From NCBI GenBank assembly GCA_964609385.1, contig CAZSSM010000007.1, positions 1 through 64,000 of the forward strand: a stretch of 64,000 nt of DNA, written 5' to 3'. This document shows, one piece after another, positions 37,001-43,806 of the stretch (within the stretch, counting starts at the first letter, position 1; every line of letters begins with the position of its first letter). The position numbers and the translations under genes were made by a program. The notes beneath the pieces are model-generated. The model worked only from the letters and a program-made list of their open reading frames with translations, did no database searches and was not told the DNA's origin. The stretch comes from CAZSSM01 sp964609385 (GTDB lineage: Bacteria > Planctomycetota > Planctomycetia > Isosphaerales > Isosphaeraceae).

Positions 37001-37660
37001 GAGGGCCTCCGGGGTCGAGATCGTGAGCTGCGCGGGGTCGACCTCCTGCGCGCCGCGTCTTCCGGCCCGCAGGGTCAAGCGGATTCCGAGGGCACGGGCG
37101 TGATCGCGATGCGAGAACTCGCCCGGGTTGCGCGGCGGATCGATCGGGGCGAGCACACCAACTAGTTCGACAGCCTGGCCGGCCCGGAGGTCCCGACGAT
37201 CACCATCCAGGTTGACTCGGATCGTCCCTCGGATCGGGCTCCAGGTCTGCCCGTCGGACCGATCGGTGACCTGGACGACCGTTCGCGTGTATCCCTCGTC
37301 GTCTTCCCAACGCCCCTCGCGATGGGTCGGTGGGTCGAGGACCACTCCACGGAGCCAAGCCGGCCGGGGCGCACCGTCGTGGAGTCGGACCAGGTCGTCG
37401 GCCGGTACGTCGAACCAACATGCGTGATGCCAGGCCCCGCTCAGCGACCACCAGACGATCACCAAGGCCCAGCGACCTCGGGACCCGTGCCGACCGAGGA
37501 TCGTCGCGATTAAGCTCAGCCCAGCCAGGATCAGCCACGTCGAGGTGTCCCAGACCGACACCACGCGATCGACCCCGATCCCGACCACCGTCGCCAACGC
37601 GATCGGTAGCAGGGGGGCCTGGGTCACACGCGGCCAGTCCTGGAGGTCGAGCGTCGCCAT
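34049..37660 (-). CDS. ComEC-type DNA uptake channel fused to an alpha/beta hydrolase
   Basis: The 1203-residue protein begins with membrane helices and a DUF4131/OB region (to about 200), then the Competence membrane domain with HLLAISGLHL (residues 274-283), and a metallo-beta-lactamase domain with LSHPDADHYNG (from about 630) and APHHGG (757-762). After an acidic linker and one extra membrane helix (about 870-890) comes an alpha/beta hydrolase: ILCHGFAEDG (oxyanion region), VWGRSMGAAVA (nucleophile Ser 1041), LVGSDDP (acid) and GAEHNDIF (His). ComEC moves single-stranded DNA across the inner membrane in natural transformation. The hydrolase resembles FrsA/serine-aminopeptidase types. The start at 37660 lies just before the first helix. 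Confidence 0.85.
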   Translation of the reverse strand: MATLDLQDWPRVTQAPLLPIALATVVGIGVDRVVSVWDTSTWLILAGLSLIATILGRHGSRGRWALVIVWWSLSGAWHHACWFDVPADDLVRLHDGAPRPAWLRGVVLDPPTHREGRWEDDEGYTRTVVQVTDRSDGQTWSPIRGTIRVNLDGDRRDLRAGQAVELVGVLAPIDPPRNPGEFSHRDHARALGIRLTLRAGRRGAQEVDPAQLTISTPEALWLRGLGALRSTGQEALAERLGEPNGALAAAMLLGRRERLDDDVRDRFARTGMIHLLAISGLHLQILALTLMGLLRLIGLDRRPMAAVVSVAVLGYAVLIGMMPSINRAAVMTLALCLGILRDRPTQAMNMNLLSATIIITLWLNPAYLFEVGWQLSFLAVATILWIVLPLTRRAFRSEDPLDHLEIQLERWMGRRRLIRRIRRELLQTLLISTLIWLILAPLICFYFHIVAPVGILLNLPMVPLAGLALISGGLTLVSSLIHPALSSPFAWACDRTLGLMNWVINEAANWPGGHWYEAGPPAIWVAICYLLLAITWLGWSSSRSWRRLASMVLAAWIAIGLVWSRQPERPAGLEIEVLAVGHGLAVLIQDTDGRVWIYDCGRLGDPTVGRRIAAPALWRRRVRQIEAIYLSHPDADHYNGTLEILERFDVGAVRVGPQFSGPANPSAMVLETQIARRGVEVETVAQGHRQRITGGEIRVIHPDPDQTGLVADNDRSLVLLISNEHGRHVLLTGDIDLGGLVQLTGHEAPDDLDVVLAPHHGGRTANPAWFYHWAEPGQVVASQRWSRGAEEGNDALGPLAVEGLPVHRTWRDGAVLIRWDDDQPSVRTFLETPDGQPDGEQEIVDETTTGDPSVDDTQSETISTALRGIAIGLGAVLAVAASLTTFAFVMLVEFGARILTRPRNRRRTTQEDTGATRPNSQVAIRMRDGAILVAHWQLPTTTDGSSQPIVTLDDPGPPIAILCHGFAEDGSSPAITRRAEWLVDRGWRVLIPDSRAHGRSGGRAVSFGGREADDLCTWLTAIRRASDRPDHRPTILVWGRSMGAAVASLAAARDSSIAGLILEAPYADLVDASSGWFRLVGVPSGAATLLARASVARARLNAGRSLRYPRPIAVAPKIEQPTLLLVGSDDPIARPDRAEALRNVLGRPSTGIHVVGAEHNDIFEQATPDDLDALNAFLDRLQTEARRDLSSHPSPRETVTTEG

Positions 37661-37991
37661 CGATCGGGCACCGGGGCACCTGGGGGAGCCGGGACGAGGC
37701 CGTCGAGACCTCTTGCTTGAAGGAAGGGCGATTTCCGTCCCAGGCCTTCGAACTATGGTCGAGGACCGCTCGGAGCCTACCAGGTAGAGACTCTCGACGC
37801 CATCCTTGAACCCCATGCACGCACGGATTCGACGGAGGCCACCCTAAGTTGCAGATTTTGAGTATTTGCTGAATCTATATGCAGAATCCCCCTCGATGCG
37901 GATGGCGATGGCGTCGAGGGGGATTCGGAGATCGTCGAGGTTTTCCGGAGGGGATGATCTGCGTGGGCGATGGGCCTTGCGTCGCCTAAGG
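37661..37991. other. Intergenic region between comEC-type and M56 peptidase genes
   Basis: These 331 bases separate two leftward genes and include a strong hairpin (37884-37926). Outside that, I see no gene: the open frame extending the ComEC-type gene to 37816 lacks a good start and has no family similarity. Confidence 0.5.
37884..37926 (-). terminator. 13-bp perfect inverted repeat after the M56 peptidase gene
   Basis: GAATCCCCCTCGA (37884-37896) and TCGAGGGGGATTC (37914-37926) pair without mismatch around a 17-base loop. The hairpin lies 65 bp downstream of the M56 stop codon (leftward) and 224 bp upstream of the ComEC-type start, so termination of the blaI-M56 operon is the simplest reading. 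No T-tract follows. Confidence 0.55.
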
Positions 37992-40900
37992 TCAGTCCCG
38001 CTGGTCGCGGAACTGTTCCAGAAACTCGACATGGCCCTTCAGGTGGGTCAACTCGTTCTGGAGACGAGCCTCATGCTCGTGTGATTCCCGGAACAGGACG
38101 TGGCGGCCCAGGGCGGCATGCCTCTCCAGCGACTCGAGCTGAGTCGCTCGGACAGCCTCGAGTTGTTCGAGGGCGTTGGCGGCTTGGGACAGATTGTCCT
38201 CGTCGAATTTGGACTGGTCCCGAAGTTCCTTCAGCTCCTCGACCAGTTCTCGAATTCGTCGCTCCAGCTCGCGGATCTTCGCGGCCTTCGCTTCGTCCTC
38301 CGATTCCTCGCCCTCCTTATCCTCGGATTCGCCTTCGTCGTCCTTCGCTTCGTCATCCTCATCGATTTTCAGGCGGTAGGCCCTGAGGGCGCGGGACGCC
38401 CGGGGCATGTCGGCTAGGTCCTTGGCCTCGAAACGGAGCACGCGGCCTCCATCCGGGATTTGCAGAGTGATCGGACCTTCGGACGAGAGCGTTTTACCTT
38501 CGGGAAGGACGAAGAAGCGGACGTCGCCTCCCGCCTGACGGAACGTCAAAGTCCGAGGCGAAGTCGGCTCGTCTTCCTCGTCGTCGCCTTCTTCGTCTTC
38601 GGCTCGCAAGACGTAGATCCGTTGCTTCCCGTCGTCGTCCAACTTGATCTCGAAGCGGCCGAATCGACGGGACGAACGTGTGGCCATCTCGTCCTCGTCG
38701 TCACCTTCCTCATCGTCCTCGTCGTCACCTTCCTCATCGTCCTCGTCGTCGCCTTCTCCCATTGCTCGGAACCGGAGCGCGTCGCCCAGCTTAAAGCGGA
38801 AGGCTTGGGTGCGGGGCTCTTCGGTTTGTTGCCGGAGCTGTTCGATCTGATCCCGGAGTCGTTCGCGATCCTCACCGGTCTCCTCGACCTGCCGGAGCAT
38901 CTCGATGCCGATCGTGCGGAGTTTCTCGATCCGTTCGCGCGTTTCTTCCTGGGCCCGCTCACGCAATTCGTCAGCCTGCTTTTGCATCGCCTCGGCTTGT
39001 TCGCGCATCGCCTCGGTCTGCTCTCGCATCGCCTCAGCTTGCTCCTGAACCTCGACCTCGGCCTTCTCGCGAGCTTCCTCGCGGAGAATCTTGATCCGCG
39101 CCTTCAGTTCCTTGAGCCGTTCGTCCTTGTCATCGACATCGCTTTGGCGGATCTCTTTGATCTGAACGCGGATTTGCTTGAGCTGTTCTTGCAGCTCCTT
39201 ATCCTTTGCGAGGAGACGGGGTACTCGGATCGCTAGGGACTTGGGCTCGTCCCCCTCGATTGACTTAAGGGTCGCCATCGCCTCTTCCAAGGCCTCGTCC
39301 ACGATCACGTCGACGTCGACCGATTCGAGGGCCTCGTCCACGATCCCTTCGACATCGACGTCCAAATCGACCGACTCGAGGGCCTCGGTCACGATCCCCT
39401 GAAGATCGACATCCATCGTGCTTTCGAGGTCGAGAGATTCGAGGACCTCAGCGGCTTGGCCTTCGATTCGACCGAGGTCTTTGAAATCTCCCGCGATCGC
39501 GATTCGGCCCTTGATGTCGCCGAGGTTCAAGTCTCGGATGATCGTCTTGGACTTGCCGGCCTGGTCCGGGGTGACGATCCGGAACTGGATCGACTTCGGC
39601 GCGTCGTCGGTCGACTCGTCCTCATCGCCTTCTTCCTCGTTGCCCTTGTCGTCGTCTTCATCGGTTGTCGCCTCGACGTCCAAGTCGATGTTGAAGTCGA
39701 GCAGCTCTTTGAGGCTGCCCAGCTTGAGTTCCTTGGTCGTGACCTGGCCGTCGTCGGAGGCAATGACGATCCGGACCGTCGCCGGCTTCTCGCCATCGTC
39801 ATCCGTGTCGACGTCGACGTCACCATCGACGCGGACCCGGATTTCAACCTCTTCGGTCTCGGTTTCTTCGACGACCGCGGGCTTATCCTCGTTCGGATCG
39901 TCTTGGGCGTGGGAGGGGAAGAGGGGGAGGATCAGGAACCCGGCGGCCAACAGGGCTAGCCGGAGGGGGAGGGTTATCGGGTTGGGGACGGGGCCTTGCA
40001 TGATCCGAGTGATCCTTCGTGAAAGATGGTGAACATGCCCGAGACCACTGGCGGCAACGGGCCGTCGGGGTGTCTGGGCGGAGACGAAGTCAAGAGTCGC
40101 GACCAGGGTCATGGCGTAGGCGCGACCGGCACGGGGCAGGGTCCGCAGCACCAGCGCATCGCAGCACGACTCCTCGATGTCTCGGAGCCGGGCGCGGGCC
40201 CAGTAGGTCATCGGGTTCCACCAGAAGAGCCCGGTAACGACCAGTTCCAGGGCGCGGACGTAGTGGTCGTGGCGAGCCATATGGGCCAGTTCGTGGGCGA
40301 GGAGGGTCCGACGCTCATCGGAGTCGAGCCGCCCCCAGAGTTCCTTGGGGATTAAGATCGCGGGATCTTTGGACCAGGCCCAGAATGCCGGGCTGATCGG
40401 GCCGGGGATCAATAACGCCAAGGGGGGACGGCGAATCCCAAGGGACAAGGCCAGCGCATCGACCTGGTCCTGGACCTCGGTCGACGGTTCCGACTCGTCT
40501 CGGAGCAGTCGACCGAACCGGAGGATCCGACCGGCCGCCACCGCCAGGTACGTCGCTGTGCCCAACAACCAGACCAATCCCAGACCGCTCCACAAAAGCG
40601 ACCACGAGACATGTTCGAACCGGGAATACAGAGCCTCCCAGGCTCGAACAAGGCCGGTTGCCGAGACGTTGGGATCGGGTTGACGTGCGGACAGTCCTTC
40701 GACGACGGGAGGCACGGCCAGTCCCTCGTGAGGAACCGCTTCGTAGTGGATCGGAAAATCCAATCGTGGGTCCATGATCTGGCCCCGATCGCTCACGCCG
40801 AAGTTCGTGCCTTCGACGTCGTCCTCGAAGGTCCAAGTTGTTTCCTCGAGAACGACCCACGCGACCCTCGACTCCTCCGAAGAATCGATCGGTTGTGATT

Positions 40901-41117
40901 GGGTCTCGGATGCCAATGTCGAAGGGTCGGCGAGTGGCCAGTCGGGCAGGGGGACCCTCCAGAGTGGCGGCGTGATCAGCTTGACCAGGACGGCCAGCCA
41001 GAGCAGGTGGAGGATTTGGGGACGTTGACGCAACGCGGGGGTGGCCAGGGCTACCAGCAGGGCCAGCCCGGCGGCGATGACGGCGTTGTCTAATCCGATG
41101 CGCATCAGTTCGGTCAC
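37992..41117 (-). CDS. M56 (BlaR1/MecR1-type) membrane peptidase with long acidic coiled-coil C-terminus
   Basis: The 1041-residue protein has N-terminal membrane helices (about 10-50), another near 172-195, and the M56 metallopeptidase site LLAHELAHMARHD (HELAH at 275-279) with the downstream EESCCDALVL glutamate. A last helix (about 385-403) ends in PSHAQ. The remaining 640 residues are extremely acidic, containing repeated ESVDVD/EALE segments, a coiled coil of REQTEAMREQAEAM type and EGDDEDD repeats, and no penicillin-binding domain. In BlaR1/MecR1 this position holds the antibiotic sensor, so this protein must sense something else. The blaI-like gene is 13 bp upstream, which fits a protease-repressor pair. 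The repetitive region has 24-bp DNA repeats at 38691-38758. Confidence 0.87.
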   Translation of the reverse strand: MTELMRIGLDNAVIAAGLALLVALATPALRQRPQILHLLWLAVLVKLITPPLWRVPLPDWPLADPSTLASETQSQPIDSSEESRVAWVVLEETTWTFEDDVEGTNFGVSDRGQIMDPRLDFPIHYEAVPHEGLAVPPVVEGLSARQPDPNVSATGLVRAWEALYSRFEHVSWSLLWSGLGLVWLLGTATYLAVAAGRILRFGRLLRDESEPSTEVQDQVDALALSLGIRRPPLALLIPGPISPAFWAWSKDPAILIPKELWGRLDSDERRTLLAHELAHMARHDHYVRALELVVTGLFWWNPMTYWARARLRDIEESCCDALVLRTLPRAGRAYAMTLVATLDFVSAQTPRRPVAASGLGHVHHLSRRITRIMQGPVPNPITLPLRLALLAAGFLILPLFPSHAQDDPNEDKPAVVEETETEEVEIRVRVDGDVDVDTDDDGEKPATVRIVIASDDGQVTTKELKLGSLKELLDFNIDLDVEATTDEDDDKGNEEEGDEDESTDDAPKSIQFRIVTPDQAGKSKTIIRDLNLGDIKGRIAIAGDFKDLGRIEGQAAEVLESLDLESTMDVDLQGIVTEALESVDLDVDVEGIVDEALESVDVDVIVDEALEEAMATLKSIEGDEPKSLAIRVPRLLAKDKELQEQLKQIRVQIKEIRQSDVDDKDERLKELKARIKILREEAREKAEVEVQEQAEAMREQTEAMREQAEAMQKQADELRERAQEETRERIEKLRTIGIEMLRQVEETGEDRERLRDQIEQLRQQTEEPRTQAFRFKLGDALRFRAMGEGDDEDDEEGDDEDDEEGDDEDEMATRSSRRFGRFEIKLDDDGKQRIYVLRAEDEEGDDEEDEPTSPRTLTFRQAGGDVRFFVLPEGKTLSSEGPITLQIPDGGRVLRFEAKDLADMPRASRALRAYRLKIDEDDEAKDDEGESEDKEGEESEDEAKAAKIRELERRIRELVEELKELRDQSKFDEDNLSQAANALEQLEAVRATQLESLERHAALGRHVLFRESHEHEARLQNELTHLKGHVEFLEQFRDQRD
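38691..38758. repeat. 24-bp tandem repeat inside the M56 peptidase gene
   Basis: Two full copies of a 24-base unit (38691-38714 and 38715-38738) and most of a third encode EGDDEDDE repeats in the leftward M56 gene. The unit length is a multiple of three, so copy-number changes would not shift the frame. Confidence 0.85.
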
Positions 41118-41130
41118 GGGGCGGGCCTCC

Positions 41131-41589
41131 TCACGACGCGGCGTCTGGGGGGGTGTCCGAGTCCGATTCCGATTCCGGGTCGGGCCGGGGTGATGAATCG
41201 TCGAGCCGATCGATCAATTGGCGGAGGTGATGCCGATCGCTCGCGTCGAGGCGCTGGGTCTGAACCAATTGCGAGAGCAGCGGGACTAGCGAACCTTCGC
41301 AGAGCCCCTCGGCGACGCGTCGGAGCCGACGCTCCAGCAGCGTCTCGCGGTCCACAGCCGCGTGAAAGATGTGTCCGCCGCTGGCCCGCTCTCGGCGTAC
41401 CGCGGTCTTGGTCTCGAGCCGCTCCAGGAGCTTCTGCACCGTGGCGTAGCTGGACGCCTTGCCCTCGGGATAGAGCCGCTCGGTCAGTTGCCGGATCGTG
41501 GACGGGCCGTCGTCCCAGAGCAGCCGCAGGACGCTCAACTCGGCCGGAGTCACGTCCGAGACCCGATCCGGATCGTGTGGTCGCACCAT
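41131..41589 (-). CDS. BlaI/MecI/CopY-family transcriptional repressor
   Basis: The 152-residue protein has the winged-helix N-terminus of the family: VTPAELSVLRLLWDDGPSTIRQLTERLYPEGKASSYATVQKLLERLETKTAVRRERASGGHIF. A dimerisation helix region (LERRLRRVAEGLCEGSLVPLLSQL) and a serine/acid-rich tail (PESESDSDTPPD) follow. It should bind the dyad sites at 41618-41678 just upstream and repress its own operon. Cleavage by the M56 peptidase encoded 13 bp downstream is the known release mechanism in staphylococcal relatives and is inferred here. Confidence 0.92.
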   Translation of the reverse strand: MVRPHDPDRVSDVTPAELSVLRLLWDDGPSTIRQLTERLYPEGKASSYATVQKLLERLETKTAVRRERASGGHIFHAAVDRETLLERRLRRVAEGLCEGSLVPLLSQLVQTQRLDASDRHHLRQLIDRLDDSSPRPDPESESDSDTPPDAAS

Positions 41590-41617
41590 GGGTCGATCTG
41601 ATCTCCCCCTCAGAGTC

Positions 41618-41678
41618 TGACAAGTTGTCTGAGGTAGATCCTAAGACAGGCTGTCTGGGTCGTCAAGACATTTTGTCT
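41618..41678 (-). promoter_or_regulatory. Three operator-like 13-bp palindromes upstream of the blaI-like gene
   Basis: Three sites fit AGACA-N3-TGTCT: TGACAAGTTGTCT at 41618-41630 (one mismatch), AGACAGGCTGTCT at 41644-41656 and AGACATTTTGTCT at 41666-41678. Centres are 26 and 22 bp apart, close to two helical turns, so repressor dimers could bind on one face of the DNA. They begin 29 bp upstream of the repressor start, as expected for autoregulation. The known BlaI/MecI core is TACA-N-TGTA; the GACA-N3-TGTC version here is related but distinct. Confidence 0.7.
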
Positions 41679-42089
41679 GAGATCGGCGAAGGGGGGGATC
41701 CGCAGTGAACAGGGGAGGGCCGACCGGACAGCGACCCTCAGTCTGCCGGTCGGTTTTTCTTGTTTGTGGAAATTCTCGGAGGATTCGATGGACTGGTTGT
41801 CTTGGGAAAGACTTGTGATCCTTGCGTGTCGATAGTGTAAATAAACTTTATCTATATTTTTCGGAAGCAAAAAAATAATAAAATACATATCAAATAATTC
41901 ACAATACGATGGGTGTCTGGCCACGTCCCTCAGGTGATCTGCACGGGGCAAACTGTTGGTTGGCTCCGCGCCAAACGAACGATCAGGCCCTGTCGGGTAA
42001 ACGTGTTCCGATGCGATCCCGTCGTGTTCCGTTTGGCAGGGAGCCCTGAGGAAATCCCTCAACGGATCGAGAAATGTCCCCGGGCAAGC
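41679..42089. other. Intergenic region with a strongly AT-rich block
   Basis: Between the operator sites and the next gene, about 410 bases hold no supported gene. Positions about 41830-41910 are strikingly AT-rich (runs such as GCAAAAAAATAATAAAATAC) in an otherwise GC-rich chromosome. It could be an upstream promoter element, a nucleoid-protein site or recently acquired DNA. An open frame on the minus strand (41610-42062) covers the operators and has no family features. Confidence 0.5.
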
Positions 42090-42118
42090 AGGAAGATCGA
42101 CTCTGAGGTGATCTTCCT
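42090..42118 (-). terminator. Hairpin at the stop codon of the secreted hypothetical
   Basis: AGGAAGATC (42090-42098) and GATCTTCCT (42110-42118) form a 9-bp perfect stem with an 11-base loop. The distal arm touches the first base of the TGA at 42118-42120. Confidence 0.5.
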
Positions 42119-43119
42119 CAGCGGAAGAATCGGAGTAACGCGATCGCGAGGAGGATGGTCCCGATGGCGACGATCGGGATCCAGTTGGTCGAGGGAGATT
42201 CGTGAATCAACGGTTCCGACGGGACCCAATTGCGTGCCAGGTCGAGTTTCTGTGTTGGGATGTCGACGGTCGCGAGTTGATAGGTTGCGGTGTGGGAGGC
42301 ATTGAATTCCGAAGCGAGCTCGTGGCCCTCCGCGTTGGTGTCGGCGACCGCCAGGAAGATCATCAGGATCGCCGATTGTTCGGAATTAATTTTGAGTGCA
42401 TATGTGACGTCAGTATTTCCGTCCTCGGGATCGCCGAAGTCCTCGCTTGAAGCTAGATCCATATTTTCTTCGGTTTTTGGTTTGGTAGATTCAATGGTGT
42501 GTTTGACATCGGGATTATCCGGTCCTGACAGGATCCAGGCCTCGACACGGGCGTCATTGCCTAAGCCGGCATGGGCGGCGGTGATGATCCAGTGATCGTC
42601 CCGAGAGGAGATGAGGTCGCCGCTGGAAGTGCTCACGATGATCCGATCATCGATATCGATGAGATCGACCAACCGGACTGAGGTTTCGATGGGGGCATCT
42701 CCAGGGTTTCGAAGCTCGATGACTAGGCGGAGGATGGGCATCGACTTGCTGCCGGCGAACTCCGCGCGGACATCGAGGCCGCCGGTCTTTCGCCAAGGTC
42801 CGGTCCACGTCGTGGAGTGGGCCGACTCCGAGTCCTCGAACTGGTCGAACTCGGCGCCATAAAGTTGTCCGCCGATCTCGAATTGGCATTGCCTGATTCG
42901 ATGTCGACCGTTGAGCGTCCATATTCCAGCTTCAACAGCCCAGTCGACGACGTTCGTGGTTCGGGCTGATCCCTGAGGCCCCGGCTCACCACTGCCAGCC
43001 TCGACGCGATGGCGCTGACGATCTGCTTGCGGAGTGTTGGGTTTGGGCGACTCGCGATCCCCATCAATGTGTGTACCCAGAGCTGATCCTAGTAACAGTG
43101 CCGATAATGCGAATGTCAT
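42118..43119 (-). CDS. Secreted hypothetical with C-terminal membrane anchor
   Basis: The 333-residue protein has an N-terminal signal (TFALSALLLGSALG), an extracytoplasmic part with beta-rich patterns (LRLVIELRNPGDAPIETSVRLVDLIDIDDRIIVST) and a C-terminal membrane helix followed by arginine (IVAIGTILLAIALLRFFR), so it is probably anchored by its tail. The C-terminal signal resembles sorting tails but lacks a PEP motif. AGGAG precedes the ATG at 43119 by 8 bases. I do not recognise the family. Confidence 0.7.
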   Translation of the reverse strand: MTFALSALLLGSALGTHIDGDRESPKPNTPQADRQRHRVEAGSGEPGPQGSARTTNVVDWAVEAGIWTLNGRHRIRQCQFEIGGQLYGAEFDQFEDSESAHSTTWTGPWRKTGGLDVRAEFAGSKSMPILRLVIELRNPGDAPIETSVRLVDLIDIDDRIIVSTSSGDLISSRDDHWIITAAHAGLGNDARVEAWILSGPDNPDVKHTIESTKPKTEENMDLASSEDFGDPEDGNTDVTYALKINSEQSAILMIFLAVADTNAEGHELASEFNASHTATYQLATVDIPTQKLDLARNWVPSEPLIHESPSTNWIPIVAIGTILLAIALLRFFR

Positions 43120-43806
43120 CGAATCGACTCCTGACTTCCCGAGCCCAGCGAGCCCGAGGCTCTGTGGGTGCCAGTATCATGTCGATCATGGTTATTTGTG
43201 TTGGCGCAGTGGCGTTTGGTGGCTCGTCGGCCGTCGGAGTGGTCAAGTGGAATCGAGTCACAGTGGTGGCTGATTTTTAGGTCTTTCGGTAGTCGTCCCC
43301 GGAGGCGGATCTGGGGAACTGTCCTGTTTCGTCGGTGATCAGGACGCTTCGACATCAAGCTGCGTCGGCGACGGAGAGTCATCAGGGAGAACTCCTAGAA
43401 AACAGCACATTGGAGGTGTGATTCCGTCATTGAGGGAATTGAGCAAGAACCATACCATTTTCATGCGTGCGTTGTTGGTGGGGATGATGCAAGCATTGGG
43501 TGGTGAGGTTTTCCTGTAACGACGAACGGCAGTCCGAGATCGTGAAGGATTCTGGATCGATCTCCTGATCTTCTCGAGACGTGTCGACGTCAGGGTTCTT
43601 GTTCGAGGGCGTTAGGGTTCTTGTCCGAAGACGTCAGGGTTCTCGTTCTAGAAAGAACAATGGGGCGGTGCGTCCAAGTGAAACGCACGCCCTTCGCTGT
43701 CGGTGCTCGACGAGTCCGGCAGATCGGGATGTGTGCAGTTAGTTCGGGGCGTGTGCGGCCGACCGTCTTGGGATTGACCCGAGGTTTGAGCTATAATCCC
43801 CGCCGA
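43120..43806. other. Intergenic region between the secreted hypothetical and the glycosyltransferase
   Basis: About 690 bases separate two divergent genes. The only structure I see is the set of tandem 22-bp repeats at 43587-43652. Short frames at 43116-43382 and 43071-43280 overlap on opposite strands and show no protein-like content. Confidence 0.5.
43587..43652. repeat. Three tandem imperfect 22-bp direct repeats
   Basis: Units at 43587-43608, 43609-43630 and 43631-43652 share the pattern RCGTYAGGGTTCTYGTYC followed by four variable bases. The 22-bp period is about two helical turns. They end 155 bp before the assigned start of the family 2 glycosyltransferase gene. Confidence 0.8.

Noticed and set aside
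38691..38758. Regular repeats that could be mistaken for a CRISPR or non-coding satellite
   Set aside because: They are in frame within the M56 gene and encode EGDDEDD units; there are no spacers.
38460..39236. Rightward open frame with leucine-rich translation
   Set aside because: Antisense product of the acidic, repetitive part of the M56 peptidase gene; hydrophobicity is an effect of complementing Asp/Glu codons.
41610..42062. Leftward open frame upstream of the BlaI-like gene
   Set aside because: It covers the three operator palindromes and the AT-rich block and shows no family features.
43116..43382. Leftward open frame beginning RRRRSLMSKRP
   Set aside because: Overlaps the start of the secreted hypothetical gene, has histidine/arginine-rich random composition and no ribosome-binding site.
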